Part shown: piece after piece, positions 24,168 to 33,048 of the stretch | Layout: the number at the start of each line of letters is the position of its first letter | Position numbering within the stretch: the stretch's first letter is position 1 | Origin: JBBQCW01 sp038319025 | GTDB taxonomy: Bacteria; Actinomycetota; Thermoleophilia; Solirubrobacterales; Solirubrobacteraceae | NCBI GenBank assembly: GCA_038319025.1 | Contig: JBBQCW010000019.1 | Span: 1-58,460, forward strand | Direction of reading: 5' to 3' | Length of the DNA stretch: 58,460 nucleotides | Translations under genes and position numbers: made by a program | Notes under the pieces: generated by a model | What the model was told of the DNA's origin: nothing | Seen by the model: only the letters and a program-made list of their open reading frames with translations | Databases searched by the model: none

Positions 24168-26173
24168 GCCTGACCACCGCCTCGTGGCTGATTCTCGCCT
24201 GTCCGCTCGCCGGGACGCTCATCATCTCGCTGCTCTTCCGCGTGATCTCCGGTCGGGTTGCGGGGATCATCGGGACGCTGGCGATCGGCGCCGCCTTCGT
24301 CTTCGCGGTGATCGCCTTCATGAAATTGCAGGACCGCCCGGAGAACGCGCGCGCCGTCAGCGACTCGCTCTGGACGTACGCCAAGACGGCCGGCGTCGAC
24401 GTGCAGATGGGCATCTACATCGACCCGCTGTCGATCTTCATGGCCCTCGTGGTGAGCGGCGTGTCCACGCTGATCCACCTGTACTCGACCGCCTATATGG
24501 CGTCCGACAAGGGTGAGGTGCGCTACTTCGCCTACCTGAACTTCTTCGTCTTCTCGATGTTGCTGCTGGTGATGGCGGGCAACTTCTTCCTGCTGATCGT
24601 CGGCTGGGCGTTTGTCGGTGCCGCGTCCTACATGCTGATCTCGTTCTGGTATCGGCGCACGACGGCGACCAAGGCCGGAATCAAGGCGTTCGTCATCAAC
24701 GTTCTGGGCGACGTGGGCCTCGTGCTGGGCACGTACTTCATCTTCCGCCACACCCATACGCTCGACTTCGCGCAGACGTTCGCCAGCGCGTCGAAGATCT
24801 TCTCGCCCAACGAGACCGACCTGGTGATCGGCTGCCTGTTCCTGCTCGTCGGCGCGTTCGCCAAATCCGCGCAGGTGCCGTTCCACACCTGGCTGCCGGA
24901 CGCGATGGAGGGTCCGACGCCCGTCTCCTCGCTGATCCATGCCGCCACGATGGTCACCGCCGGCGTTTACCTGATTGCACGCATGCACCCGCTGTTCCAG
25001 ATCGCCACCACGGCCGCCGACGTGGGCGCCGTCGTCGGGCTGGCGACGCTGCTGATCGCCGGCACGATCGGGCTGGTGATGACCGACATAAAGCGGGTCA
25101 TCGCCTACTCGACGATGTCGCAGATCGGCTACATGATCATGGCCGTCTCCAGCGCGGCCTACGTCGGTGGCCTGTTCCACCTGATGACCCACGCCTTCTT
25201 CAAGGCGCTGCTCTTCATGGCCGCCGGCTCGGTGATCGGCGCGATGGGCGGTGAGCAGTCGATCGAGAAGATGCGCGGCCTGCGCAAGGCGATGCCGTTC
25301 ACGTTCGCCACGTTCGTCGTCGGCGGACTGGCCCTGAGCGCGATGATCCCGTTCGCGGGCTACTTCTCCAAGGATGATCTGCTGTTCGAGATCGGCCAGC
25401 GCGGCGGCTGGTACTGGATCCTCTACGCCGGCGGCTACATCGGGGCGTTCCTCACGGCGCTGTACACGTGGCGCCTGATCTTCCGCGTCTTCTGGGGTGA
25501 CCCGTGCCCCGAGGCCGTCGAGCTCGAAGGCGGCCACCTGCACCACCCCGAGGCGCACACGAACCCGGCCAACGGTGAGGTCGAGGACACCGACATCGGC
25601 TTCCCCGGCCCCGAGCACGTGATCGCTGAGCGCTCGATCGCGATGAAGGTGGCGATGGGCACACTCGCCGTGCTGGCCACCATCGCCGGCGTCGTGCAGC
25701 TGCCGTACAACATCACCGACGGGCTGAGCAACTTCCTGGACCCAGTGTTCGCCGACTCACCCGTGCAGTTCGGCGGCCACACGGACCTGGAGACGTTCGG
25801 CCTGATCCTGAGCCTCGTGATCGCCGCCGCCGGCATCCTCACCGCCCACCGCATCTGGGTCGTCAAGCCGGGCACCTCGGCGCGCCTGCAGGAGCGCTTC
25901 TCGGGCCTCCACGGGTTCCTGGTGAACAAGTGGTACTTCGACGAGGCGATCGAATTCCTGATCGTGCGGCCGTTCGCCTGGTGCGGGCGGTTCGGCCAGC
26001 AGACCTTCGAGCGCATCGTGGTCAACGGCGTGTTCGTGGGGGGCGCCACGGGCGTGACCCGCGCCTCGTCCTCCGCGGTGCGCGCCGCCCAGAACGGCTT
26101 CCTGCGTTACTACGCCGCCCTGCTGCTGTTCGGCGTGACCATCGTCATCTTCTACTTCCTTCTGCAGAGCTGA
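24164..26173 (+). CDS. nuoL: NADH-quinone oxidoreductase subunit L
   Basis: A 669-residue antiporter-like subunit at the end of the membrane arm, with about 16 helices including the long lateral helix. Conserved regions: FVGAASYMLISFWY, QVPFHTWLPDAMEGPTPVS, IHAATMVTAGVYLI, KRVIAYSTMSQIGYM, HAFFKALLFMAAGSV. A polar loop (about 445-480, His/Glu-rich) precedes the lateral-helix region, and the C-terminal KWYFDEAIEFL segment is typical of the family. One-base overlap with nuoM. Confidence 0.97.
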   Translation: MSLTTASWLILACPLAGTLIISLLFRVISGRVAGIIGTLAIGAAFVFAVIAFMKLQDRPENARAVSDSLWTYAKTAGVDVQMGIYIDPLSIFMALVVSGVSTLIHLYSTAYMASDKGEVRYFAYLNFFVFSMLLLVMAGNFFLLIVGWAFVGAASYMLISFWYRRTTATKAGIKAFVINVLGDVGLVLGTYFIFRHTHTLDFAQTFASASKIFSPNETDLVIGCLFLLVGAFAKSAQVPFHTWLPDAMEGPTPVSSLIHAATMVTAGVYLIARMHPLFQIATTAADVGAVVGLATLLIAGTIGLVMTDIKRVIAYSTMSQIGYMIMAVSSAAYVGGLFHLMTHAFFKALLFMAAGSVIGAMGGEQSIEKMRGLRKAMPFTFATFVVGGLALSAMIPFAGYFSKDDLLFEIGQRGGWYWILYAGGYIGAFLTALYTWRLIFRVFWGDPCPEAVELEGGHLHHPEAHTNPANGEVEDTDIGFPGPEHVIAERSIAMKVAMGTLAVLATIAGVVQLPYNITDGLSNFLDPVFADSPVQFGGHTDLETFGLILSLVIAAAGILTAHRIWVVKPGTSARLQERFSGLHGFLVNKWYFDEAIEFLIVRPFAWCGRFGQQTFERIVVNGVFVGGATGVTRASSSAVRAAQNGFLRYYAALLLFGVTIVIFYFLLQS

Positions 26174-27732
26174 TGACGATCCATCTGTCGATCATTCTCT
26201 GGCTGCCGCTCGCCGCGGGCGTGCTCGGCCTGCTCGTGCCGGGTCGCTTCTCCCGCTGGATCGTGCTCGCCGGCTCGGTGGCCGTGCTGGCCTACGCCGT
26301 CTTACTGCTCGGCGACTACGATCGCGCCCGCCCCGGCCTGCAGTACGTGACCGACGAGCTGTGGGTCAAGCAACTCGGAATCCATTACAAGCTCGGCATC
26401 GACGGGCTCAACCTGGTGCTGCTGGCCGTCACCGCGCTGGTGTTCACCGGCGCGTTCGCGTGGGCCGCACGGCAGGAGTGGGAGCGCCCGCGCCTCTTCT
26501 GGTTCTGGTTCGCCTTCATGGAGACGGGCGTCCTCGGCGCCTTCATGGCGCAGGACCTGATCCTGTTCGTCGCCTTCTTTGACCTGATGCTCGTGCCCGT
26601 CTACTTCCTCACCGGCCAGTGGGGCGGCGAGGGGCGCGCGGCGGCGATCATGAAGCTCTTCATCTACACGCTGGCCGGTTCGCTGCTGATGCTCGCGGCC
26701 GCGGTGGCCACCGGCGTCCTGGTCTCCCAGGAGACGGGCCAGCACATCAACTTCGCGTTCTCGGCGCTGGCCCGCACGCCGCTGGGCGCGAGTTCGCAGG
26801 AGTGGATCTTCCTGTGCTTCGCCGCCGCGTTCCTGGTCAAGATGCCGGCGTTCCCGTTCCACGGCTGGATGCCCGACGGTTACCGCACGATGCCGATGCC
26901 GGTGCTGGTCGCCTTCTCGGCCATCCTCTCCAAGGTCGCCGCCTACGGCTTCCTGCGGGTCGTGCTGCCGCTGTTCCCCGACGCGTCCGTGCACTTCCAG
27001 GAACTGATGCTGCTGCTGGCGCTCTCCTCGGTGCTGTACGGGTCGGCGATGGCCTTCACCGTCACCAACGCCCGGCTGATCCTGGGCTACTCGTCAATCG
27101 CCCAACTCGGGTTCATCGTGCTGGGGATCTTTGCGCTTCAGAAGACGGGCGCCCAGGGTTCCATCCTGCAGGCCGCCAACCACGCCCTGGTGGTCGCTCC
27201 GCTGTTCCTGGTCGTCGCGCTGCTGGCCGCACGGGCGGGGTCGGAGGACATCCGGGAGATGGGCGGCCTGGCCATGCGCGCGCCGATTCTCGCCGCGCTC
27301 TTCCTGATCCTCTCGTTGGCCTCCCTGGCGATCCCCGGTTCAGCGAACTTCGTGGGCGAGTTCTACATCCTGCTCGGTGTCTTCCAGAGCAAGGTCGCGA
27401 TCGCGATCTTCGCCTTCACGGGCGTCGTGATGGCTTCTGTCTACATGCTGCGTGTGTACATCCGGGCGATGCACAACCGCGCCGGGCCGAATACGGAGTC
27501 GCGGGAGATCTCGCTCGCCGACGGCCTGGTGCTCGTGCCGATGGTGCTCGTGGTGCTCGCGATGGCGCTGTACCCACAGTTCGCCCTGGAGCGCTCAAAC
27601 GTGACGGTGTCGCTGGCGATCCACCGCGCGCAGGTCGTCGCGGGGACGGCTCCGAACCGGATCGCCGCGATCACGGCTCCGCTCGGCGTAAGCCAGCCGG
27701 AGATTGTCCCGGCGCCGGGGGCCACCCCGTGA
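26173..27732 (+). CDS. nuoM: NADH-quinone oxidoreductase subunit M
   Basis: A 519-residue antiporter-like subunit with about 14 helices. Family markers include LGIDGLNLVLL, FFDLMLVPVYFLTGQWGG (with the conserved TM5-region Glu/Asp), KMPAFPFHGWMPDGYRTMP and GYSSIAQLGFIVLG. ATG 26173 overlaps the nuoL stop by one base; longer in-frame extension into nuoL is rejected. It ends in a short Pro/Ala-rich tail and overlaps nuoN by four bases. Confidence 0.96.
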   Translation: MTIHLSIILWLPLAAGVLGLLVPGRFSRWIVLAGSVAVLAYAVLLLGDYDRARPGLQYVTDELWVKQLGIHYKLGIDGLNLVLLAVTALVFTGAFAWAARQEWERPRLFWFWFAFMETGVLGAFMAQDLILFVAFFDLMLVPVYFLTGQWGGEGRAAAIMKLFIYTLAGSLLMLAAAVATGVLVSQETGQHINFAFSALARTPLGASSQEWIFLCFAAAFLVKMPAFPFHGWMPDGYRTMPMPVLVAFSAILSKVAAYGFLRVVLPLFPDASVHFQELMLLLALSSVLYGSAMAFTVTNARLILGYSSIAQLGFIVLGIFALQKTGAQGSILQAANHALVVAPLFLVVALLAARAGSEDIREMGGLAMRAPILAALFLILSLASLAIPGSANFVGEFYILLGVFQSKVAIAIFAFTGVVMASVYMLRVYIRAMHNRAGPNTESREISLADGLVLVPMVLVVLAMALYPQFALERSNVTVSLAIHRAQVVAGTAPNRIAAITAPLGVSQPEIVPAPGATP

Positions 27733-29285
27733 TCGCCGCCGTCGCCCGCCTGCACGGGCCTCACATCGACTGGGCCGGGATCTCTCCGCTTGTGGCGTTG
27801 CTCGGCGCGGCCACGATCGTCCTCATCCTCGGCCTTTTCCGCGGCCGGTTCGTACGCGAGACGCTGATCCCGCTGCTGGCCATCGCCGGTTTCGGGACCG
27901 CTATCGGCCTGGGAGCGTGGCGCTGGCATCACCCGGCCGTGCTCGTCTCCAACGCCATGACGATCGACGCCTTCTCGATCGCCATCTCCGGCATCTGCGC
28001 CGCCGCCGGCGTCATCGGCGTGCTGCTCGCCTGGCGTTCACTGGCCGCCCGCGAGGCCGGTCAGGGCGAGTTCTACGCCCTCCTGCTCACCTCGGTGGCC
28101 GGCATGGTCGTGCTCGTCTCCGCCATCAACATGGTGACCCTGTTCATCGGTCTTGAGCTGCTGTCGATCCCGCTGTACGTGCTGTGCGCGACCGAGATGG
28201 GCCGCGAGAAATCACTGGAGTCGGGCCTTAAGTACCTGATCATCGGCTCGGTTGGATCGGCAACCCTCCTGTACGGCCTGGCGCTGCTCTACGGCGCGAC
28301 GGGCTCTACCGACTACGCAGGCATCGCCCGGGGTCTGGGGGCAAAGGGCCTTGCCTCCGATGTGATGGCGCTGACCGGGATCGCGCTCGTCGTCGGTGGC
28401 CTGGGGTTCAAGGCCTCGATCGCGCCTTTCCAGCAGTGGACGCCCGACGTGTACGAAGGCGCGCCGACGCCGGTGACGGCGTTCATGGCCGTCGCCACGA
28501 AGGCCGCCGCTTTCGGCGTACTCCTGCGGTTCTTCGACGTGGCCCTGATCGACGCTCAGCAGAACTGGGGGCCGCTGCTGGCGGTGCTCGCCGCGATCAC
28601 CATCGTGGTCGGCAACGTCGGGGCGATCGGCCAGTCCTCGCTCAAGCGGATGCTCGCCTGGTCCTCGGTTGCCCAAGCCGGTTACCTGCTGGTGGGCGTG
28701 GTGGTGTCCACCCGCGCCGGCGTGTCCGCGATCGTCTTCTACCTGTGCGCGTATCTCGTGATGAACATGGCCGCGTTCGCCGTGATCGTCGCGCGGGAAC
28801 GCAAGAGCGGCCGCGGCGACGACATCTCCTCGATCGAGGGCATCGGCGCGAGCGATCCCCTGCTGGCCTGGCCGCTGACGGTGGCCATGCTCTCGCTGTC
28901 AGGCATCCCCATGACGGTCGGGTTCATCGGCAAGATCAACTTGATCTCGGCTTCGGTGAACGGCGACTACACCTGGCTGGGCATCATGATCGTGGTCGGG
29001 TCGCTGATCTCCCTGGCCTACTACCTTCGCGTCGTCGCGGCGGTATGGATGCGGCCCAGCCCGGAGGGCGGTATGCCGGCGCTCGGGCACGGTGAGGATG
29101 TCGTGCCGCCCGGGCTTCCCGTCCTGGCGGGAGGTGACCCGTCCGCGGATCCGCGCCCGGCCGGCTGGGAGGTCACCGCTGTGGCTGTCGTGTGCGGGGT
29201 GGCGACGATCTTCTTCGGCATCGTGCCGGGTCCGCTGTACGACATCGCCCAGGCCGCCGGGCGCTCGTTCGTCGGCCTGTTCTAG
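27729..29285 (+). CDS. nuoN: NADH-quinone oxidoreductase subunit N
   Basis: A 518-residue antiporter-like subunit with about 14 helices. Markers: MVTLFIGLELLSIPLYVLC, KASIAPFQQWTPDVYEGAPTP, KRMLAWSSVAQAGYLLVGV and SLSGIPMTVGFIGKI. GTG 27729 shares GTGA with the nuoM stop. A longer frame beginning at 26619 lies within nuoM and is rejected. It closes the operon; the next gene starts 56 bp later. Confidence 0.96.
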   Translation: MIAAVARLHGPHIDWAGISPLVALLGAATIVLILGLFRGRFVRETLIPLLAIAGFGTAIGLGAWRWHHPAVLVSNAMTIDAFSIAISGICAAAGVIGVLLAWRSLAAREAGQGEFYALLLTSVAGMVVLVSAINMVTLFIGLELLSIPLYVLCATEMGREKSLESGLKYLIIGSVGSATLLYGLALLYGATGSTDYAGIARGLGAKGLASDVMALTGIALVVGGLGFKASIAPFQQWTPDVYEGAPTPVTAFMAVATKAAAFGVLLRFFDVALIDAQQNWGPLLAVLAAITIVVGNVGAIGQSSLKRMLAWSSVAQAGYLLVGVVVSTRAGVSAIVFYLCAYLVMNMAAFAVIVARERKSGRGDDISSIEGIGASDPLLAWPLTVAMLSLSGIPMTVGFIGKINLISASVNGDYTWLGIMIVVGSLISLAYYLRVVAAVWMRPSPEGGMPALGHGEDVVPPGLPVLAGGDPSADPRPAGWEVTAVAVVCGVATIFFGIVPGPLYDIAQAAGRSFVGLF

Positions 29286-29341
29286 CCGTCGCCCAGCAGG
29301 TCGTTGGCACGCCCCGTCGGCGCATCGGCGATGATGCGCGG

Positions 29342-29797
29342 GTGCGTCTCTCCGCGAAATCCGACTACGCCGTCCGTGCCGCCGTCGAGCTGGCCGGAGC
29401 GGACGACAAGCCGATCAAGGGCGAGGACCTGGCCCGCGCCCAGGAGATCCCGCTGAAGTTCCTGGAGAACATCCTGTCGGATCTGCGCCACGCGGGCATC
29501 GTGCGCTCACAGCGCGGTGCCATCGGCGGCTACTGGCTGGCCAAGCCGGCCAACGAGATCTCCGTCGCTGATGTGATCCGCGCCGTTGACGGCCCGCTGG
29601 CCACGGTGCGCGGACAGCGCCCTGAGGACATCGGCTACTCAGGCTCCGCCGTCCCGCTGGCCAAGGTGTGGATCGCGGTGCGCGCCAGCCTGCGCAGCGT
29701 GGTCGAGGAAGTGACCGTGGCCGACATCGCCGCCGACAAGCTCCCGGCCAAGGTGGAGAAGCTGGCCAAGGACCCGGAGGCCTGGGTCACGCGGTAA
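29342..29797 (+). CDS. Rrf2-family transcriptional regulator without Fe-S cysteines
   Basis: A 151-residue winged-helix regulator: HTH at about 25-55 (LARAQEIPLKFLENILSDLR), wing RGAIGGYWLAKPANEISVADVIRAVDG, then a dimerisation helix. IscR and NsrR carry three cysteines in the segment after the wing; here that stretch (about 88-105) has none, so it is unlikely to bind an iron-sulfur cluster through them. It follows nuoN on the same strand by 56 bp and may regulate nuo or itself; that is inference. Start GTG 29342 is the first codon that gives a family-like N-terminus. Confidence 0.88.
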   Translation: MRLSAKSDYAVRAAVELAGADDKPIKGEDLARAQEIPLKFLENILSDLRHAGIVRSQRGAIGGYWLAKPANEISVADVIRAVDGPLATVRGQRPEDIGYSGSAVPLAKVWIAVRASLRSVVEEVTVADIAADKLPAKVEKLAKDPEAWVTR

Positions 29798-29877
29798 CCG
29801 GCCTTGTCGTGTCTCTGTGAGCGGCCGCTGAGGCCCTACAGAGTGTGCGGTAGAACCGGTCGGGCATGTGGAAAAAC

Positions 29878-29887
29878 CCCCATGGGG
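29878..29887. repeat. 10-bp palindrome upstream of the two-TM protein
   Basis: CCCCATGGGG, preceded by an AAAAA run, lies in the 215-bp gap between the Rrf2 gene and the next gene. It could be an operator; nothing else in the gap is recognisable. Confidence 0.25.
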
Positions 29888-30012
29888 TCAGTGCTACCGT
29901 CGATGTCCGCCTCGTCTGGAACCTCAGGCGTGATGACTATCCCGGCTCAAATCTCGGCCGGCGGCTCCGCCTGGAGTCCCATGACACCTCACCCGACCGA
30001 GAAGAGGCCGAC

Positions 30013-30639
30013 ATGGCTACACCCGTCCTGCCCCGACAGTCCAACGGCGCCGATGGTGCCGCTGCGGCACTCACAGACGCGGCGTCCCCCCTCACCCCCG
30101 GCCCGCGCGTGCCGTGGCTGGCGCGCATCACGAGCCTGACCTCGATCGCGGCGTTCGCGGCGGTCGGCATGATCGCCATCGGCGGCCTCGCCCTCGTCGG
30201 CGGCAACTACGACAAGCAGGTCGTCCACGACCAGCTTGCACCGCAGAAGATCTTCTTCCCGCCCGCCGGAAGCGCGGCCCTCCTACCCGGCGTCAAGCAG
30301 TACGCCGGCCAGCAGTTGCTCACCGGCGACCAGGCCAAGGCCTACGCCAACAACTTCATCGGCGAGCACGTCAAGGGGATCGCCGGCGGCCAGACGTACG
30401 CGCAGGTCTCCACCAAGGTGCAGGCTGACCCCAAGAACGCCACCCTGGTCGGTCAGCAGACCGCCCTGTTCAAGGGTGAGACCCTGCGCGGGCTTCTGCT
30501 CAACGCCTGGGGCTGGTCGCTCGTCGGCACGATCGCGACGATCGCCGGCTGGGTCCTCATCGGACTCGGCCTCGTCCTCCTGATTCTCCCTCTGGCCAAC
30601 TGGCAAGTGAACCTCCGCGGGCGCTCGGCCGGCGCCTGA
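30013..30639 (+). CDS. Unknown membrane protein with N- and C-terminal TM helices
   Basis: A 208-residue protein from ATG 30013, with AGAGG five bases before it. One transmembrane helix at about 42-66 and another at about 170-195 flank a 100-residue extracytoplasmic domain containing KQVVHDQLAPQKIFFPP and QAKAYANNFIGEHVKGI. I recognise no defined domain, although similar two-TM actinobacterial proteins are common. A strong hairpin after the stop probably separates it from the dehydrogenase. Confidence 0.75.
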   Translation: MATPVLPRQSNGADGAAAALTDAASPLTPGPRVPWLARITSLTSIAAFAAVGMIAIGGLALVGGNYDKQVVHDQLAPQKIFFPPAGSAALLPGVKQYAGQQLLTGDQAKAYANNFIGEHVKGIAGGQTYAQVSTKVQADPKNATLVGQQTALFKGETLRGLLLNAWGWSLVGTIATIAGWVLIGLGLVLLILPLANWQVNLRGRSAGA

Positions 30640-30645
30640 CGCACA

Positions 30646-30674
30646 GCGGCGCCGGTCACCTCGATCGGCGCCGC
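30646..30674. terminator. GC-rich hairpin after the two-TM protein gene
   Basis: Perfect 9-bp arms GCGGCGCCG (30646-30654) and CGGCGCCGC (30666-30674) enclose an 11-nt loop. It lies 7 bp after the stop. No U-run follows, as is common for high-GC terminators. Confidence 0.55.
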
Positions 30675-30712
30675 CCCACCTCGGAACTCCGAACGAAAAG
30701 GCAGGCGATGCA

Positions 30713-31804
30713 ATGAAGGCGCTCGTGTATCACGGCCCCGGGCAGCGCGGCTGGGACACCGTCGACGATCCGACCATCATCGATCCGACCGACATCGTCG
30801 TGCGGATCGACACCTCGACGATCTGTGGCAGCGACCTGCACATCCTCAAGGGTGATGTCCCCGAGACGACACCCGGCACCGTGCTCGGTCACGAGGCGAT
30901 CGGCACCGTTCAGGAGGTCGGGGCGAGCGTGAGCACCGTGGAAATCGGTGACCGGGTCCTCCTGTCCTGCGTCAGCTCCTGCGGGCGCTGCCGCTTCTGC
31001 CGCGAACGCCGCTACGGGCAGTGTCTGGGCGGAGGCGGCTGGATCTTCGGCCATCTCATCAACGGACTCCAGGCCGAGTACGCGCGGGTGCCGTTCGCCG
31101 ACAACTCGGTCTACAAGCTTCCCGAAGAGCTCTCCGACGAGCAGGCGCTGTTCCTCGCCGACATCCTCCCGACCGCGTTCGAGGTCGGCGTGCTCAACGG
31201 CAGGGTGGTCCCGGGCGACGTGGTGGCCATCATCGGCGCCGGGCCTGTCGGGCTGGCGGCCATCATGACCACGAAGCTCTTTACGCCGAGCACCATCATC
31301 GCGATCGACCTGGCCGACAGCCGGCTGGAGAGCGCCACGCGGTTCGGCGCCGACGTGACGATCAACAACGGTCGTGAGGATGCGCTGGCCCGCGTCATGG
31401 AACTCACCGACGGGCTCGGGGCAGATGTCGCCTTTGAGGCGGTCGGTGTACCGCAGACGTTCGAGCTCGCCACGGAGCTGATCCGCCCCGGAGGCCACGT
31501 CGCCAACATCGGCGTCCACGGCAAGCCCGCCACGCTCCACCTGGAGACGCTGTGGATCCGTGACACCACGATCACCACGGGCCTGGTAGACACCTACACG
31601 ATCCCGCAGCTGATGAAGCTGATCCAGAACGGCCGCTTGGACCCATCGCTGTTCGTGACCCACCGCTACGGCTTGGGCGACACCATGACCGCGTACGACA
31701 CATTCGCCGACGCGGCCAACACGGGCGCGCTGAAGGTCGTGCTGGAAGGTGCCGATCGCGGCGCCAAGTCAGGCGTCGAGGCGCTCGCGGGCGCCACCGC
31801 GTGA
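30713..31804 (+). CDS. Zinc-dependent alcohol dehydrogenase (MDR family)
   Basis: A 363-residue medium-chain dehydrogenase. Catalytic zinc ligands: C38 in TICGSD and H60-E61 in LGHEAIG. The structural zinc site C90, C93, C96, C104 is complete. A Rossmann fold with GAGPVG binds NAD(P)H. The family includes alcohol, threonine and formaldehyde dehydrogenases; the actual substrate is unclear. AAAAGGCAGG precedes the ATG. It is coupled by GTGA to a Tat-exported nitroreductase-like gene, an unusual partner. Confidence 0.9.
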   Translation: MKALVYHGPGQRGWDTVDDPTIIDPTDIVVRIDTSTICGSDLHILKGDVPETTPGTVLGHEAIGTVQEVGASVSTVEIGDRVLLSCVSSCGRCRFCRERRYGQCLGGGGWIFGHLINGLQAEYARVPFADNSVYKLPEELSDEQALFLADILPTAFEVGVLNGRVVPGDVVAIIGAGPVGLAAIMTTKLFTPSTIIAIDLADSRLESATRFGADVTINNGREDALARVMELTDGLGADVAFEAVGVPQTFELATELIRPGGHVANIGVHGKPATLHLETLWIRDTTITTGLVDTYTIPQLMKLIQNGRLDPSLFVTHRYGLGDTMTAYDTFADAANTGALKVVLEGADRGAKSGVEALAGATA

Positions 31805-33048
31805 CCACGACGGCCATCGTCGCGCCGGGCCTCGGAGACCCGTCGGGAGCCGCTCTCGACGGACCGGGCGAGGATGAACCCGGTGTTTCGCGGCGCACGT
31901 TCCTGCACCGGGCCGGCCTCGTGGCCGGGACAGCGGTTGTCCTCAGCGCCGGCGGGCTGAGCTACCGCGCGTATGACCAGGGCGTGCTCGAGCCCGGCGA
32001 AGGCGGCGCCTACGCCGCCTGGGATGACTGGCAGCGCGGGACCGGCGCCGGCGCCCTGGTTTCGGCGGCGATCCTGGCGGCCAACCCGCACAACAGCCAG
32101 GCGTGGGTGTTCGCTTCCACCCCCTCGCGCATCGACGTGTTCGCCGATCGCGCACGCTCAACCGGTGCATTGGATCCGTTCGGACGGGAACTGCATGTCG
32201 GGCTGGGTGCAGCCCTGGAGAACCTGCTGCAGGCTGCCCCAGCGCACGGTCTTCAGGCCCGGCTGACGTTGCTGCCCACCGCGGGCAACCTGGTGCACGT
32301 GGCCCGTGTTGACCTGACGCGTGGCCCGACACGCCGGTCGGCGCTGTACGAGGCGATCCCCCACCGCCGCACCGACCGCAGCCCGTACCGCGGCACCCCG
32401 TTCCCCGCCGCCGCTCAGAGCCGGCTGAGCGCGCTCACGCTCCCGCAGACGCGGCTGTACTGGTACGTCACCCCCGCCGACCGCGCGCGCGTAAGCGCCC
32501 TCATGATCTCCGCCGCACAAGCGATCACCGCCGACCAGCAGCAGTCCCGCGACGGCTTCCGGCTCTTCCGATCCTCCTGGGATGAGATCCAGAAGCACAA
32601 GGACGGCTTGACGCTGGACACGCAAGGCCTCTCGGCGTTCACCACCGCGGTGGCCAAGTTACTGCCGCCGTCCACTCGCAGCGCGGGCGATAAGTTCTGG
32701 CTCGATCAGACCCGGAACACCCACACCAAGACCGCTGCTGCATACGGCATCGTGGCCGTCCCCGACGCCGGCGACGACGCCCAGCGGCTGACGGGCGGGC
32801 GCCTACTGGAGCGGATTCATCTGCAAGCGACGGCCGACGGTGTGGCGCTGCAACACATGAACCAGATGACCGAGCGCGCCGACCGCGAGCGCCAACTCTC
32901 GCTCACCCCAACGTTCGCTCGCGCCACGCAGGCCTTGATCCCCGATGCGGGCTACCAGCCGCTGGTGGCCTTTCGCGTCGGCTTTGCCCAGAGCGCCGAC
33001 GGTCGGCGCAAGAGCCCACGGCGCCCGGCCGCGAGCGTGACCTCATGA
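31801..33048 (+). CDS. Tat-exported Acg-like nitroreductase-family protein
   Basis: A 415-residue protein. A twin-arginine signal is visible at about 30-50 (SRRTFLHRAG followed by a hydrophobic stretch). The rest resembles the Acg/Rv2032-type FMN-binding nitroreductase fold: AAILAANPHNSQAWVF near the start, ALDPFGRELHVGLGAALENL, a central HRRTDRSPYRG, and a C-terminal QALIPDAGYQPLVAFRVG. Mycobacterial Acg proteins bind but appear to sequester FMN. Export of a flavin protein through Tat is consistent with cofactor loading in the cytoplasm. Overlaps the genes on both sides by four bases. Confidence 0.85.
   Translation: MTTTAIVAPGLGDPSGAALDGPGEDEPGVSRRTFLHRAGLVAGTAVVLSAGGLSYRAYDQGVLEPGEGGAYAAWDDWQRGTGAGALVSAAILAANPHNSQAWVFASTPSRIDVFADRARSTGALDPFGRELHVGLGAALENLLQAAPAHGLQARLTLLPTAGNLVHVARVDLTRGPTRRSALYEAIPHRRTDRSPYRGTPFPAAAQSRLSALTLPQTRLYWYVTPADRARVSALMISAAQAITADQQQSRDGFRLFRSSWDEIQKHKDGLTLDTQGLSAFTTAVAKLLPPSTRSAGDKFWLDQTRNTHTKTAAAYGIVAVPDAGDDAQRLTGGRLLERIHLQATADGVALQHMNQMTERADRERQLSLTPTFARATQALIPDAGYQPLVAFRVGFAQSADGRRKSPRRPAASVTS

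Noticed and set aside
22539..25618. Two minus-strand frames of 525 and 584 codons over nuoH-nuoL
   Set aside because: Both are His/Arg/Asp-rich antisense shadows of conserved genes, with no motif of their own.
26619..27728. Upstream extension of nuoN giving an 888-residue protein
   Set aside because: The extra part is nuoM read in another frame; GTG 27729 with a four-base overlap gives the normal length.
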